From the NCBI GenBank assembly GCA_002402195.1, contig NVVL01000047.1, positions 1 to 41,987 of the forward strand: a stretch of 41,987 bases of DNA. Reading direction: 5' to 3'. A program made the translations under genes and the position numbers. The notes under the pieces are model-generated. The model did no database searches and was not told where the DNA came from. It was given only the letters and a program-made list of their open reading frames with translations. The stretch is from Rickettsiales bacterium. GTDB taxonomy: Bacteria; Pseudomonadota; Alphaproteobacteria; Rickettsiales; Rickettsiaceae. Numbering within the stretch: the first letter of the stretch is position 1; each line of letters opens with the position of its first letter. Shown here in pieces: positions 17,055 through 26,149 of the stretch.

Positions 17055-18860
17055 ATGATTAGTAATAACGTCAAGCAACTGGCTGAATATTTGGCCTTGC
17101 ATATAAAAAGCTTAATAGTTGTTTTGGTTTCGCTTTCAATTGTTGCGGCTTCTCTCCTATCGATTGGCTATGTTTTTCGTCAATTGATAGATCACGGGAT
17201 CAGCAATAACCAGCTAGACGAAATTCACGGCGCTATTTACTGGATCATCTTGTTAATTGCTGTATTTTCCATAGGCAGTTTTTTCAGATCTTACTTTATA
17301 AATTTGATTACTGTTAAAGTCATCTCGAAATTAAAAACAGATACTCACAGCAATCTGCTCAAAATAGATCTGGTTGCTTTTGAGGATTTGAAAGTTGGGG
17401 ATATAATCTCAAGGCTAGGCTCTGATATCGAGCTGATTGGCGGGTTGATTATAAATTTTCTCTCCTTTTTCATTCGTAATTCAATCATGCTTTGCGGGGC
17501 GATCACGTTGATGTTTATCCAAAGCCCCAAGCTCTCGCTATTGGTGCTGGTCAGCATTCCGCTATTGCTATTTCCGTTGCTGCGCCTTAGCAAATATGTG
17601 CGCAGGCTCTCGAGATCCGTGCTGGATGAGCAGGGGATTCTTGCCTCTAATATTGAGGAGAATTTCACCGCTATCAGAACATTATACGCATATAATCAGC
17701 AGGAGTTTATCGCTAATAAATTCAACAATCACATCGCGCATTACATCAAACATGCCGGGCTGCGTTTCAGAGCTAGGTCATTATTCTTCGCGCTCGCAAT
17801 TGCGATTATCGCAGGCTCGATTACTAGTGTGATCTGGATTGGTAGTGTTGATATTCTCAGCGGTTCGATGAGCTCGGGGCAAATGATCTCCTTCATTTAT
17901 TATGCGGTTATTGTGGGCACAAGTGCCGCTGGTATAGCCGAATTATTCAGCGAGATACAAGCGCCCCTTGCTGCCTTAGACCGGGTGCTGGAGCTGAAAC
18001 ATTTAAAGGTGGCACAAAAGTCTGGAGTAATGCAAGAACTCTCTGCTAATGGGGGGGGCTCTAAGGAGATTCCCACTAAGGTGGTTCCCGCTAAGGTGGT
18101 TTCCTCTGGGGATTGTTCTATCCGCTTTGAAAAAGTTAGGTTTGCCTATCCTGCAAGAGCAGATCTGGTCGTGCTGGATGGTATATCGCTTGAGATTGAG
18201 CATAAGAAATTCACCGGAATTGTGGGCAAGTCAGGCTCTGGGAAGAGCACCTTGATGCAGCTATTGCTTAAGTTTTATAACCATCAATCTGGCGATATTT
18301 TCATCGGCTCGGATAATATAAATACGCTGCAGGATTCCCTTATTCGTAGTAAAATTGCATATGTGGAGCAGCATCCGACTATCTTTTCTGGAACTATTAA
18401 ATCCAACATCGCCTTCTCGAACCCGAACGCAACAGAAGCCGAACTGCGGGAAGTGGCTGAGATCTGCGGTATTTTAGATTTTGCAAAGGATATGAAGGAC
18501 GGTCTGGACACTCCCATTGGCGAAAAAGGGGTTCGTATATCTGGCGGGCAAAAGCAGCGCATTGCCATTGCAAGAGCTCTTATATATCGCCCGGAGATCC
18601 TCCTGCTAGACGAGGCAACCAGCGCGCTCGACAATGCTAGCGAGAAGAAGATATTACAAAATATACGCAGCCTTATGAAGAGCAAAACCATCATATCGAT
18701 TGCGCATCGTATTTCTTCTATCGAGGATGCGGACATTATCCTAGTCATTGATAAGGGGGTGTTAGAGGGAAGTGGGAAGCACGCCGAGCTTTTGAGGAAT
18801 TCACAGATCTATAATGTTTTATATAAGGAACAAAGTGATTTAAAATTGGCTGATAAATAA
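17055..18860 (+). CDS. MsbA-like ABC exporter (membrane + ATPase fused)
   Basis: Half-transporter of 601 residues that would act as a homodimer at the inner membrane. Residues 1-320 hold six membrane helices of the type-1 exporter domain. The nucleotide-binding domain starts near 355: Walker A GKSGSGKST (about 393), Q-loop YVEQHPTIF, signature ISGGQKQR (about 494), Walker B ILLLDEATSAL (about 514), H-loop SIAHR (about 547). The family exports lipid A/phospholipid or drugs; the substrate cannot be read from sequence. The linker between the domains (residues 336-350) contains a 15-bp tandem repeat. Directly follows cyaY. Confidence 0.9.
   Translation: MISNNVKQLAEYLALHIKSLIVVLVSLSIVAASLLSIGYVFRQLIDHGISNNQLDEIHGAIYWIILLIAVFSIGSFFRSYFINLITVKVISKLKTDTHSNLLKIDLVAFEDLKVGDIISRLGSDIELIGGLIINFLSFFIRNSIMLCGAITLMFIQSPKLSLLVLVSIPLLLFPLLRLSKYVRRLSRSVLDEQGILASNIEENFTAIRTLYAYNQQEFIANKFNNHIAHYIKHAGLRFRARSLFFALAIAIIAGSITSVIWIGSVDILSGSMSSGQMISFIYYAVIVGTSAAGIAELFSEIQAPLAALDRVLELKHLKVAQKSGVMQELSANGGGSKEIPTKVVPAKVVSSGDCSIRFEKVRFAYPARADLVVLDGISLEIEHKKFTGIVGKSGSGKSTLMQLLLKFYNHQSGDIFIGSDNINTLQDSLIRSKIAYVEQHPTIFSGTIKSNIAFSNPNATEAELREVAEICGILDFAKDMKDGLDTPIGEKGVRISGGQKQRIAIARALIYRPEILLLDEATSALDNASEKKILQNIRSLMKSKTIISIAHRISSIEDADIILVIDKGVLEGSGKHAELLRNSQIYNVLYKEQSDLKLADK
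18060..18104. repeat. 15-bp tandem repeat in the ABC exporter linker
   Basis: Three head-to-tail 15-bp units (18060-18074, 18075-18089, 18090-18104) of the form NCTAAGGTGGTTNCC, the first one diverged. They encode KEIPTKVVPAKVV between the membrane and ATPase domains. Confidence 0.85.
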
Positions 18861-19021
18861 GTCTATATCAGAATTTATTTGAGCGTGGTATGTATTTGTG
18901 GCAAACTTCAAACTAGCCTCGCGGGATAGAGGCAGCGCGCCGGAATATAAACTGGAATAGAAAAAGTTGAAATAACAGAAATTAGAATAAAAATAGAAAA
19001 TATAAATAAAGGGATCTTGCG

Positions 19022-19486
19022 ATGAATAAAGTTATTTGCCTAATCATGAATCTTATCTTGTCGCTATTCATAGCGCAAACTAGCCTTGCGTCAAAGCCTG
19101 GGGCAGCGGATGCTAATCATAGCTCTGTGCTTGAAATTTCGGATGCTTGGGCAAGAAAATCCATGTCACCGAATAATAATTCGGCTGCATATATGAAGAT
19201 CCACAACCCTACTGACGAGCAGATCACTATCATCAGCGCCTCTGCTATGGTGGTTGCGAATAATGTTGAGCTCCATAAAAGCTTCGTCGATGAGGGCGGA
19301 ATCAGCCGGATGACTGCTATAGATAAAATCGTTGTACCAGCAAAAAGTACCATAGAGCTCAAACCAGGCGGCATCCACATAATGCTAATTGACCTGAAAT
19401 ACAGCCTTTCGGAAGGTAATAAGTTCATTATCAAAGTCAAAATCCAAAACTCCGACCCTATCGGCGTTGAGACCATGGTGAAGTGA
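19022..19486 (+). CDS. Periplasmic copper chaperone PCu(A)C
   Basis: 154 residues with signal peptide MNKVICLIMNLILSLFIAQT...LAS. The PCu(A)C copper site H(M)X10MX21HXM is present: His85, Met97, His119, Met121 with exactly the expected spacing, although the Met after the first His is Lys86. The family delivers copper to the CuA centre of cytochrome oxidase in the periplasm, fitting an aerobic rickettsial respiratory chain. Stands alone between the ABC exporter and a convergent FKBP gene. Confidence 0.92.
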   Translation: MNKVICLIMNLILSLFIAQTSLASKPGAADANHSSVLEISDAWARKSMSPNNNSAAYMKIHNPTDEQITIISASAMVVANNVELHKSFVDEGGISRMTAIDKIVVPAKSTIELKPGGIHIMLIDLKYSLSEGNKFIIKVKIQNSDPIGVETMVK

Positions 19487-19619
19487 GATTGATGGTTTTT
19501 TTGGGGGCTTGCTGGTAGCTTCCAAGAAACAGAGGTGTGTTCTATCATTAGTTTAAATTACAATCATAATATTAAAAACCCCCTTTGTTCCCAACTTTTA
19601 CTCTTAAATAACGCCAATT

Positions 19620-19691
19620 TCCTGACCATATTGACCCCTCATTTCATTTTAGTCACGACCAAAGTGAAATGAGGGGTCAATATGGTCGGAA
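19620..19691. repeat. Long palindromic hairpin element
   Basis: The arm 19624-19646 (begins GACCATATTGACCCCTCA) is perfectly complementary over 23 bases to 19665-19687. Three more pairs plus a wobble extend the stem inward, leaving a loop of about ten bases. It lies in a 324-base gap between the convergent copper chaperone and FKBP genes. No U-run follows, and the stem is far longer than a usual terminator. It resembles a palindromic interspersed element. Nothing else was seen in the gap. Confidence 0.85.
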
Positions 19692-19810
19692 AATAGCTTA
19701 TATAGATTTTCATGAAGGCCTGCATATGGTATGCAAAAATTACGCTGCTCATTGGTCAAGCTGTGCGTTTTTTTGAAACTATGTCCGCAAGCCTCCCCCC
19801 CACACCAGCT

Positions 19811-20797
19811 TTATTCAAAATTAAAGAACTCTACCATGAAATACTCGTCTTTTGGGAGTTCTTTATCCGGAAAGATCGTGCTGAAATTTGAGGCATATGA
19901 TTTAAACAAATGTCCCTTGGCGATCACGCTTCTTGTGCCGACGGGGATTTTATTATGTAGTGCATGTGAGAAAATCACCGGGTAGACGATGTTACCAATG
20001 CGCATATTAATCTTTTCTCCTCGCTTTTTTGAGTCGTAAAGCACCTCTCCATTGCTTAATTTTGTGACTCTGGCATCGTAAATTGTTTTATTGCCGCAAA
20101 CGAGGGGGCGTTTATAGGCAAGCTTGCTGTCGAAGATCTTCACATCCTCGCCGACAAAATGCTTGGGCATTATCTCTTGTAATAATACATTGATTTTAAA
20201 GGAACTTTCCTTGTCCTGCTCGGTTCCTGGGATATATTTGTTGCTGATGGTCGCATGACGGGTTTGTCCTGTCCTCATCCCTACAATCACCGCATCCAGG
20301 CCGGGAGCTATTTCTTCTGAGCCAAGCGGGAAGGTTGCTGTTCTCTCCTCTAGAGTGATGTTTTTCATATTGAGGATTTTATAATGCACCGTCACAATAT
20401 GTCCGCATGATACTGGCATGCCGACCCCTTCATCAAAACTCATGATCTTGAACATGGAATTTAGAAAGACGTTATTATTCATCTCAAAACCATCGCCAAA
20501 GGAGCCATTATTCATCGGTTGAAACATGCTTTTCATGAAGATTCTTCCTTCATCCGTTTTAAGCACGTTTGATACTACATTCGACAAGGTGTTCTCGAGG
20601 AATGTGCCACTCGCCTGATTTGGTGAGCGACCTTTGCTTTGTCCTTCTCCGTGAGTTTGTCCTATCCCTTGCCCTTGGCTTGTGTTGATATTTTCCTGAG
20701 CGGGTATTATATGCGATGTTGACGCATTATCGAGTCTTTGCTCAAAAATCATATAAAGAATCACGGCCGTGATTATTAATGTCAGGAGTTTTTGCAT
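19811..20797 (-). CDS. Exported protein with two degenerate FKBP-type domains
   Basis: 328 residues. An N-terminal hydrophobic anchor or signal (LLTLIITAVILYMIF, residues 4-18) is followed by a Gln/Gly-rich low-complexity linker (QGQGIGQTHGEGQSKG). FKBP-like domain 1 covers about 125-215 (GHIVTVHYKI, FPLGSEEIAPGLDAVIVGMRTGQTRHATI). Domain 2 covers about 230-328 (GNKTIYDARVTKLSNGEVLYDSKKRGE, KGHLFKSYA, KDEYFMVEFFNF). Several active-site aromatic residues of FKBP prolyl isomerases are missing, so chaperone or scaffold function is as likely as catalysis. Divergent from sdhA. Confidence 0.7.
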   Translation of the reverse strand: MQKLLTLIITAVILYMIFEQRLDNASTSHIIPAQENINTSQGQGIGQTHGEGQSKGRSPNQASGTFLENTLSNVVSNVLKTDEGRIFMKSMFQPMNNGSFGDGFEMNNNVFLNSMFKIMSFDEGVGMPVSCGHIVTVHYKILNMKNITLEERTATFPLGSEEIAPGLDAVIVGMRTGQTRHATISNKYIPGTEQDKESSFKINVLLQEIMPKHFVGEDVKIFDSKLAYKRPLVCGNKTIYDARVTKLSNGEVLYDSKKRGEKINMRIGNIVYPVIFSHALHNKIPVGTRSVIAKGHLFKSYASNFSTIFPDKELPKDEYFMVEFFNFE

Positions 20798-20871
20798 AAT
20801 TAATTCTAATACTATATGTTATAACCATTTGCGATGATAGCAACTGCAATAGTAACATTCAAGAGCGAATA

Positions 20872-22719
20872 ATGCCTAGCATTTTTAAAACCGAAAAACA
20901 TTATCATGATGTGTTAATTATAGGTTCTGGAGGCTCCGGTCTTGCGGCTGGTGTTTTTGCTGCTAATAAAAACCTAGATGTCGCCATCATAAGCAAAGTG
21001 CACCCTCTAAATAGCCACACAGTGGCGGCGCAAGGGGGGATTAACGCTAGCCTTGGCAATGTCACGCCGGATGATTGGCGCTGGCATATGTATGATACTC
21101 TCAAAGCCTCCCACTGGCTGGCAGATCAAGACTCCGTGGAAGAAATGTGCAAAGGGGCAGGCGAGGTAATAAACATGCTCGACCAGCTCGGCGTTGAGTT
21201 TGACAGAAATAAGAATGGCAAGATCGATCAAAAGATTTATGGTGGCCATACTACTGAATTTGGACAAGGAGGGCTTGCTTTCAGGGCCTGCTATTCCAAG
21301 GATAAGACGGGTCATTCAATTATGCATAAGCTGTTTCAACATGCCACCGAGAAGCAGATTGCTTTTTATAATTATAATTTTTCCCTAGAATTAATCATGC
21401 AGAATGAGCGCTGCTGCGGGGTGCTTTGTTTGGATATGGAAAAGGGCATTTTAAATGTGATCACAGCTGGTAATGTCATCATCGCATCTGGTGGATATAG
21501 CCAAATCTACGCAACCGCAACCAGCTCCGCAGCTGGCACAGGCGATGGGTGCGGGCTGGTGGCGGGTGCTGGTGGGGCATTGCAGGATATGGAGTTCGTG
21601 CAGTTCCATCCAACGGCTCTGCGCGCGGGCGTGCTGATAACCGAGGCTGCGCGCTCAGCGGGGGGGAAGCTGCTTAATGGAGATGGCGAGCGTTTCATGA
21701 AGAAATATGCTCCCAAATTCATGGAGCTTGCACCGAGAGATATCGTAGCCAGGGCTATTTCCACGGAAATCAGTCAGGGGCGCGGGTGCGGAGCGGAGAA
21801 GAATCATGTTTTTCTTGATCTGACGCATCTATCCAGAGAAGAAATCAAAGAAAACCTGCCTACAATATTCGAAAATTGCTCGAGCTTTGGCGGGATTGAC
21901 CCAAGCGAAGAATATATCCCCATTGCCCCTGCTGCGCACTATACTATGGGCGGAATAGCCACAAACAGCAAGTGCCAGGTGATTAGCTGCACTGAAACAG
22001 AAAAACCCATCACAGGCCTGTATGCAATCGGTGAGGCGGCCTGCATCTCTGTGCATGGTGCTGGAAGGCTTGGTTGTAATTCACTGCTAGATCTGCTGGT
22101 ATTCGCCAAAAAAGCTGTGGAATCACTCGAGGAGCTGGATAATAGCGGGATTGGCGTTGATGCTGGTGTTAGTGCTAGTAATATTCTGACCAATTTCGAG
22201 CAGATATTTAAGGGAGAAATCATAGATATCGATAAAATGACTAGAGATCTCAGAAATATCATGAGTATGCATGTCGGCATATTCCGGGAGAAAAAGGGGC
22301 TACAATCAGCCCTTGTAGAGCTTATGCAGCTTAAAGAGCAATATGAGCAATCAGCGCTAGAGTATCAGCCATTGCAGGACAAGTCCTCACAGGACAAGTC
22401 CTCACAGGATGAGTCCTTACAGGATGAGTCCTTACAGGACAAGTCCTCATGGGATGAGTTCTTGCAATGGAATATTGAATTGCAGCATTATCTAGAGCTT
22501 GGAAATATGCTGATTTCGGCCATTGCCACCACGGAGTCTGCCCTTTGGCGATGTGAAAGCCGGGGTGCGCATTGGCGTCAGGATTTTCCAGAAACTAGCG
22601 ATGAGTTCCTTGGTCATACTATCTTCAAACCAGGCCAGAAGGAGAACCCATCCCTGCGCCCTATCAGAAAGAGTGTTAATAATGTAGGGTTCGATGAGCC
22701 AAATGAGCGAAACTATTAA
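20872..22719 (+). CDS. sdhA: Succinate dehydrogenase flavoprotein subunit
   Basis: Oxidises succinate to fumarate in complex II. The FAD-binding GSGGSG is at about 18-23, the covalent-FAD His49 in SHTVAAQGG, and HTTEFGQGGLAFRAC and MEFVQFHPTAL follow. The catalytic Arg lies in APRDIVARAISTE, and HYTMGG plus GRLGCNSLLDLLVF complete the core. The C-terminal helical domain carries SRGAHWRQDFP. At 615 residues it is longer than usual because residues 501-530 are six pentapeptides encoded by a 15-bp tandem repeat, between helices of the C-terminal domain. The extreme C-terminus is also atypical. sdhC, sdhD and sdhB are not in the window. Confidence 0.95.
   Translation: MPSIFKTEKHYHDVLIIGSGGSGLAAGVFAANKNLDVAIISKVHPLNSHTVAAQGGINASLGNVTPDDWRWHMYDTLKASHWLADQDSVEEMCKGAGEVINMLDQLGVEFDRNKNGKIDQKIYGGHTTEFGQGGLAFRACYSKDKTGHSIMHKLFQHATEKQIAFYNYNFSLELIMQNERCCGVLCLDMEKGILNVITAGNVIIASGGYSQIYATATSSAAGTGDGCGLVAGAGGALQDMEFVQFHPTALRAGVLITEAARSAGGKLLNGDGERFMKKYAPKFMELAPRDIVARAISTEISQGRGCGAEKNHVFLDLTHLSREEIKENLPTIFENCSSFGGIDPSEEYIPIAPAAHYTMGGIATNSKCQVISCTETEKPITGLYAIGEAACISVHGAGRLGCNSLLDLLVFAKKAVESLEELDNSGIGVDAGVSASNILTNFEQIFKGEIIDIDKMTRDLRNIMSMHVGIFREKKGLQSALVELMQLKEQYEQSALEYQPLQDKSSQDKSSQDESLQDESLQDKSSWDEFLQWNIELQHYLELGNMLISAIATTESALWRCESRGAHWRQDFPETSDEFLGHTIFKPGQKENPSLRPIRKSVNNVGFDEPNERNY
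22372..22461. repeat. Six-copy 15-bp tandem repeat inside sdhA
   Basis: Six consecutive 15-bp units of the form TYRCAGGAYRAGTCC run from 22372 to 22461. They encode LQDKS/SQDKS/SQDES/LQDES/LQDKS/SWDEF, a hydrophilic insert that keeps the frame. Confidence 0.92.
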
Positions 22720-22786
22720 TATGCTATAGACGACAGAGCAGATAATTTGATATCATTGATACAAGTTCAATTATATATATTTATCT

Positions 22787-23440
22787 ATGAGTAAGTTCAA
22801 ACTTCTTCTGATATCGCTGCTGCTATCCTCGCCTACAATATTTGCCCATATTGGCACGCCACTTCACCTGGCGCATTTAAATAATTTGAACTATTGTACT
22901 CTGACCCCAGAAACCGTGAATGAATATGCTCCTGAGAGATTCGAGTCCACCAATAATCTCCTGCGAAAATCGGGGCAGAGGGCGCTATATTGCGGGGAGA
23001 AGATCATTATTCATGGAATAGTGCTTGATCAAAATTGCGCTCCGGTATCAGACGCAAAGATCCATGCTTGGCAAGTGGACTGTATGGGGAAATATTCCTA
23101 TCAACCGCTCAAAACTAGAATCGATCAAAAGCTGATAAATATCAATCCTGACTCTACATTTACCGGCAATGGAACGGCGATGACAAATAACAAAGGCAAG
23201 TTTCACTTCGTAACGACATATCCGCGCGCTGTGCACGGTAGGGCGTCTCATATCAATATCAAAATTCAGCATCGGATGCTCGGCGCGCTTGAAACAAGGC
23301 TCACGCTCAAAGGAAAGAGGGTTCGACATCCAAGCAAAATTCCCGAGCTAGATTCCATCTCAGAAATTGCCGAAGAGAATAATATTCCTGTATATAGTTT
23401 TAAGATCGTACTGCCAGGTATCGGGATGAATAGCTATTGA
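22787..23440 (+). CDS. Secreted intradiol ring-cleavage dioxygenase-like protein
   Basis: 217 residues with signal peptide MSKFKLLLISLLLSSPTIFA. The Cna-B/intradiol fold is clear: IIIHGIVLDQNCAPVSDAKIHAWQVD, GKYSY, a beta core, and TTYPRAVHGRASHINIKI. Catalytic family members bind Fe(III) by two Tyr and two His in an HxH. Here Tyr103/105 and Tyr145 are available, but the HxH is His155-Ile-Asn157, so one ligand His is Asn. Similar secreted proteins labelled protocatechuate dioxygenase occur in Rickettsia. Ring cleavage is therefore doubtful; a metal- or wall-related role is possible. Confidence 0.75.
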   Translation: MSKFKLLLISLLLSSPTIFAHIGTPLHLAHLNNLNYCTLTPETVNEYAPERFESTNNLLRKSGQRALYCGEKIIIHGIVLDQNCAPVSDAKIHAWQVDCMGKYSYQPLKTRIDQKLININPDSTFTGNGTAMTNNKGKFHFVTTYPRAVHGRASHINIKIQHRMLGALETRLTLKGKRVRHPSKIPELDSISEIAEENNIPVYSFKIVLPGIGMNSY

Positions 23441-23493
23441 ACCTGGCGCTCAGCTGCCCCGGCATATTACCGGGCGTACTCTCTGCTTCCAAT

Positions 23494-23868
23494 CTAGGCG
23501 GCTTGTTCAGCTTTTAATAATGATTTTATCAAACTGTTGATCGCGGATTGATGTTCAGAACTCTGTATTTTCATAAAGTTCCGTGACATTTCAATACATG
23601 TAGTTTGTTGTTTGGTTACAATCACTTCTTCCCCAGGTTCAAACCATTCGTGAAAATAAGACATATCTTTCCTGAGAGCTTTTGCTATGAGCATTAACCT
23701 TCCCAAAGATATTCTGTTAATCCCTTTTTCATATTTAATCAGCTGTTGCTGAGTGACATCAATCATCTTTGCTAGATGCTGGCGATGCATACCTTGTGCT
23801 AGTCTCGATTCATAGATTCTCTTGCCAATAAATTCATCTACTTCTTTTATATTTACGCTATCACTCAT
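23494..23868 (-). CDS. XRE-family transcriptional regulator
   Basis: 124 residues. The Cro/CI helix-turn-helix spans about 12-67: GKRIYESRLAQGMHRQHLAKM, VTQQQLIKYEKGINRISLGRL, ending AKALRKDMSYFHEWF. This is the alphaproteobacterial subgroup in which the QQ-IQKYEKG motif is typical; relatives in Anaplasmataceae regulate stage-specific genes (family knowledge). The C-terminal 55 residues hold no known domain. The end is convergent with the dioxygenase gene, with a short CCCGG/CCGGG hairpin at 23458-23474 between them. Confidence 0.85.
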   Translation of the reverse strand: MSDSVNIKEVDEFIGKRIYESRLAQGMHRQHLAKMIDVTQQQLIKYEKGINRISLGRLMLIAKALRKDMSYFHEWFEPGEEVIVTKQQTTCIEMSRNFMKIQSSEHQSAINSLIKSLLKAEQAA

Positions 23869-24155
23869 TTTTCTATTCTTAATTTAGTTAATTCTATTCT
23901 CTGGTTTCCTTTTAAACAACACGATCTTAAACATCATGAGTTTGCCTTGTATGCAAGGTTATTTGCATAGCTTTTTTTTAAAATTATCTTTTAGTTGTCA
24001 CATAGTAATCTATGGTCTATTAAAATAAAATATCTAATCATTGCAAATTTTTGCCTATTCCTATAGTTTTGTGTGTAGTGCTGCGATACCATTATTTTAA
24101 CGTTTTGTTATACTTAAATATTTATTAATACCGCTAATATTAACATTAAATAGAC
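23869..24155. other. Divergent regulatory spacer between XRE and AraC genes
   Basis: 287 AT-rich bases with no gene. A CCTTG-TATG-CAAGG hairpin and a plus-strand promoter candidate TTGTCA-17-TATTAA (about 23996-24024) are visible, about 130 bases upstream of the first AraC start. The long leader is unexplained. Confidence 0.35.
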
Positions 24156-25052
24156 ATGAAACCCGAAGACACAATAGAATCATATATAGATCACTACACA
24201 ACTGAAAATGGTTTCACAGAGTCTGCCATAAAAGGTGTGCGGTTGTTCCGTACTGATGTGCCCGCAGCACGAAGACCATTTACAGGCAGCACATGCATCT
24301 GCTTTGGAATAAAAGGTAGTGTTACATGCTATTACAGCGGCAACCAGTTCCATTATAAGTCTGGGAATTATATGGTAGTTTCTATGCCCATGCCGATAGA
24401 GTGGGAAATGTTTACAGATGAAGGTGAGGTTTCATATGCTATAGTAATTGACATTGATTTCATTATATTGCAACAGATTCTTGGTAGAATGGATAAATGC
24501 AAAAGCACCCCGCCAAAAGAAGTCATAGAATCCAACCTAAGGCCTGCTGCATTAAATAAAGATATGAAAGCTACTCTACTTAGATTGCTCAGATGTCTCG
24601 ACTCACCAGCAAAAGTAAAAATATTGGCACCTGGAATATTAAAAGAAATCTTTTATAACGTGTTATGTGGCTCAAAATCTTCTAATTTATGCAATCTAGC
24701 AAACCACAACACGCCTATTACGCGTGTTGCAAAGGCTCTTAATTATGTGAATGAACATACAAATAAGCCAATCACGGTTAAGATGCTTGCGCAAGAGGCA
24801 GGAATGAGTGTTTCAGCATTTCATACTGAATTTAAGAAAATCACAGCTGAGTCGCCTATACAATACGTCAAAAAAATGCGACTTAATAAAGCCGAACTCC
24901 TGCTGAAGCAAGGCAAGATTAGTGCCAATACAGTAGCTCAGTATGTTGGTTATAAGAGCGCATCTCAGTTTAGTCGTGAGTTCAAGCAGCTATTTGGTGT
25001 ATCTCCTATGGGGCGGCTAAATAAAAGTTGGCTTATGGAAAAAAACTTATGA
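24156..25052 (+). CDS. AraC-family transcriptional regulator, copy 1
   Basis: 298 residues. An N-terminal AraC_N-like cupin domain (about 1-160; SGNQFHYKSGNYMVVSMPMPIEWEMF, AIVIDID) would sense a ligand. The double helix-turn-helix domain (about 195-292) reads ITVKMLAQEAGMSVSAFHTEFKKITAESP and NTVAQYVGYKSASQFSREFKQLFGVSP. Its stop overlaps the start of a second, related AraC gene by four bases (ATGA). AraC regulators are rare in reduced Rickettsiales. Ligand and targets unknown. Confidence 0.9.
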   Translation: MKPEDTIESYIDHYTTENGFTESAIKGVRLFRTDVPAARRPFTGSTCICFGIKGSVTCYYSGNQFHYKSGNYMVVSMPMPIEWEMFTDEGEVSYAIVIDIDFIILQQILGRMDKCKSTPPKEVIESNLRPAALNKDMKATLLRLLRCLDSPAKVKILAPGILKEIFYNVLCGSKSSNLCNLANHNTPITRVAKALNYVNEHTNKPITVKMLAQEAGMSVSAFHTEFKKITAESPIQYVKKMRLNKAELLLKQGKISANTVAQYVGYKSASQFSREFKQLFGVSPMGRLNKSWLMEKNL

Positions 25053-25939
25053 AAGAAGGCACTCTAGCATATTATGTTGATCGCCATATAAAAGAAAATG
25101 GTATTATCGACTCTCCTCTAAAAGGCGTGAGCTTTATGCGGTCGGACAAGCATATTCCGCGTGCATTTTTTTCATATAATCCGTGCATACGCATTCTCGC
25201 ACAAGGGAGGAAGAGGGGATATTTTGCAGGTCAAGAGATTCAATATAATGAAGGGGAATATTTAACGATTTCACTCCCTGTATCCATAGAGCATGAGACT
25301 TTTGGAACAAAAGAAAAGCCAGTTTTAGGAATAATAATCGACATTGATCTTGATATGCTCAATGAGCTAATAGGCAAAGCAAAAAAGGACATGATTGAGT
25401 CGGATATGGCGATAAAAAATCCCTCAAATACATCTTGTGCTCCGGCGCGTAATTTACAACCTATTGCGTTAGATAAATGTATGCATTGTGCGGTATTGAG
25501 ATTATTACACTCTTTTGAATCTAAAGAAAAGACAAGAGTAATGGGTAATCATTTTATCAAAGAAATCCTCTATAATGCATTATGCGGAAAAGATGGAGCT
25601 AAACTTCATGATTTAGTAAAATATAGCCAGCAAGCTGCATCAATCGCAAAAGCCCTTAACTATGTGCATGAGCACATTAATCATCGTTTTTCCATTGAAG
25701 GCCTTGCTCACAAAGCAAATATGAGTGTTTCTGTATTTCATCGTTCATTTAAAGAAATCATGGGAGACTCGCCATTAAATCACATCAAAAAAATACGCCT
25801 CACAAAAGCAAGAGCCATGGTCAAACAAGAAGATCTAGCCATTAACGTAGTTGCCAAATCCATCGGATATGAAAACCCCTCACAGTTCAGTCGTGAATAT
25901 AAACAACTATTTGGAATATCTCCAAAGGGCGAAAGATAG
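25049..25939 (+). CDS. AraC-family transcriptional regulator, copy 2
   Basis: 296 residues from ATG 25049, which overlaps the upstream stop. It has the same architecture and clear homology to copy 1 throughout: GVSFMRSDKH against GVRLFRTDVP, and NEGEYLTISLPVSIEHETF against the equivalent cupin region. Its helix-turn-helix region reads FSIEGLAHKANMSVSVFHRSFKEI and NVVAKSIGYENPSQFSREYKQLFGISP. It carries a roughly 15-residue insertion after the cupin (around AIKNPSNTSCAPAR). The pair looks like an old tandem duplication, well diverged, and is likely translated from one mRNA. Confidence 0.9.
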   Translation: MKEGTLAYYVDRHIKENGIIDSPLKGVSFMRSDKHIPRAFFSYNPCIRILAQGRKRGYFAGQEIQYNEGEYLTISLPVSIEHETFGTKEKPVLGIIIDIDLDMLNELIGKAKKDMIESDMAIKNPSNTSCAPARNLQPIALDKCMHCAVLRLLHSFESKEKTRVMGNHFIKEILYNALCGKDGAKLHDLVKYSQQAASIAKALNYVHEHINHRFSIEGLAHKANMSVSVFHRSFKEIMGDSPLNHIKKIRLTKARAMVKQEDLAINVVAKSIGYENPSQFSREYKQLFGISPKGER

Positions 25940-25986
25940 TCATGAGAGAGGCTGGTGAAATAACTTAAAATACGGATATTCTAGGC

Positions 25987-26014
25987 TAATACTACAGTTG
26001 TAACTCACATTAAT
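25987..26014 (+). repeat. 28-bp direct repeat, left copy
   Basis: TAATACTACAGTTGTAAYTC followed by ACATTAAT, 27 of 28 bases identical to 30430-30457. The two copies bracket the symporter remnant, toxin-antitoxin pair, structured gap and symporter-kinase gene. Confidence 0.85.
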
Positions 26015-26149
26015 AGTATGAAGGTTTATATTATTCCTTGGCCGGTATTATTTAGCATTTTGCTTTATTTATTGTTAAATGAAATCAATATTAAGATTTG
26101 CTATCTCCGCTAGCTCCACTTTTCTCTGGTACAGTTTTCGCGCTTTCTT

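Noticed and set aside
22372..22461. Tandem repeats as a CRISPR array
   Set aside because: Units are contiguous without spacers, in frame inside sdhA, and no cas genes are nearby.
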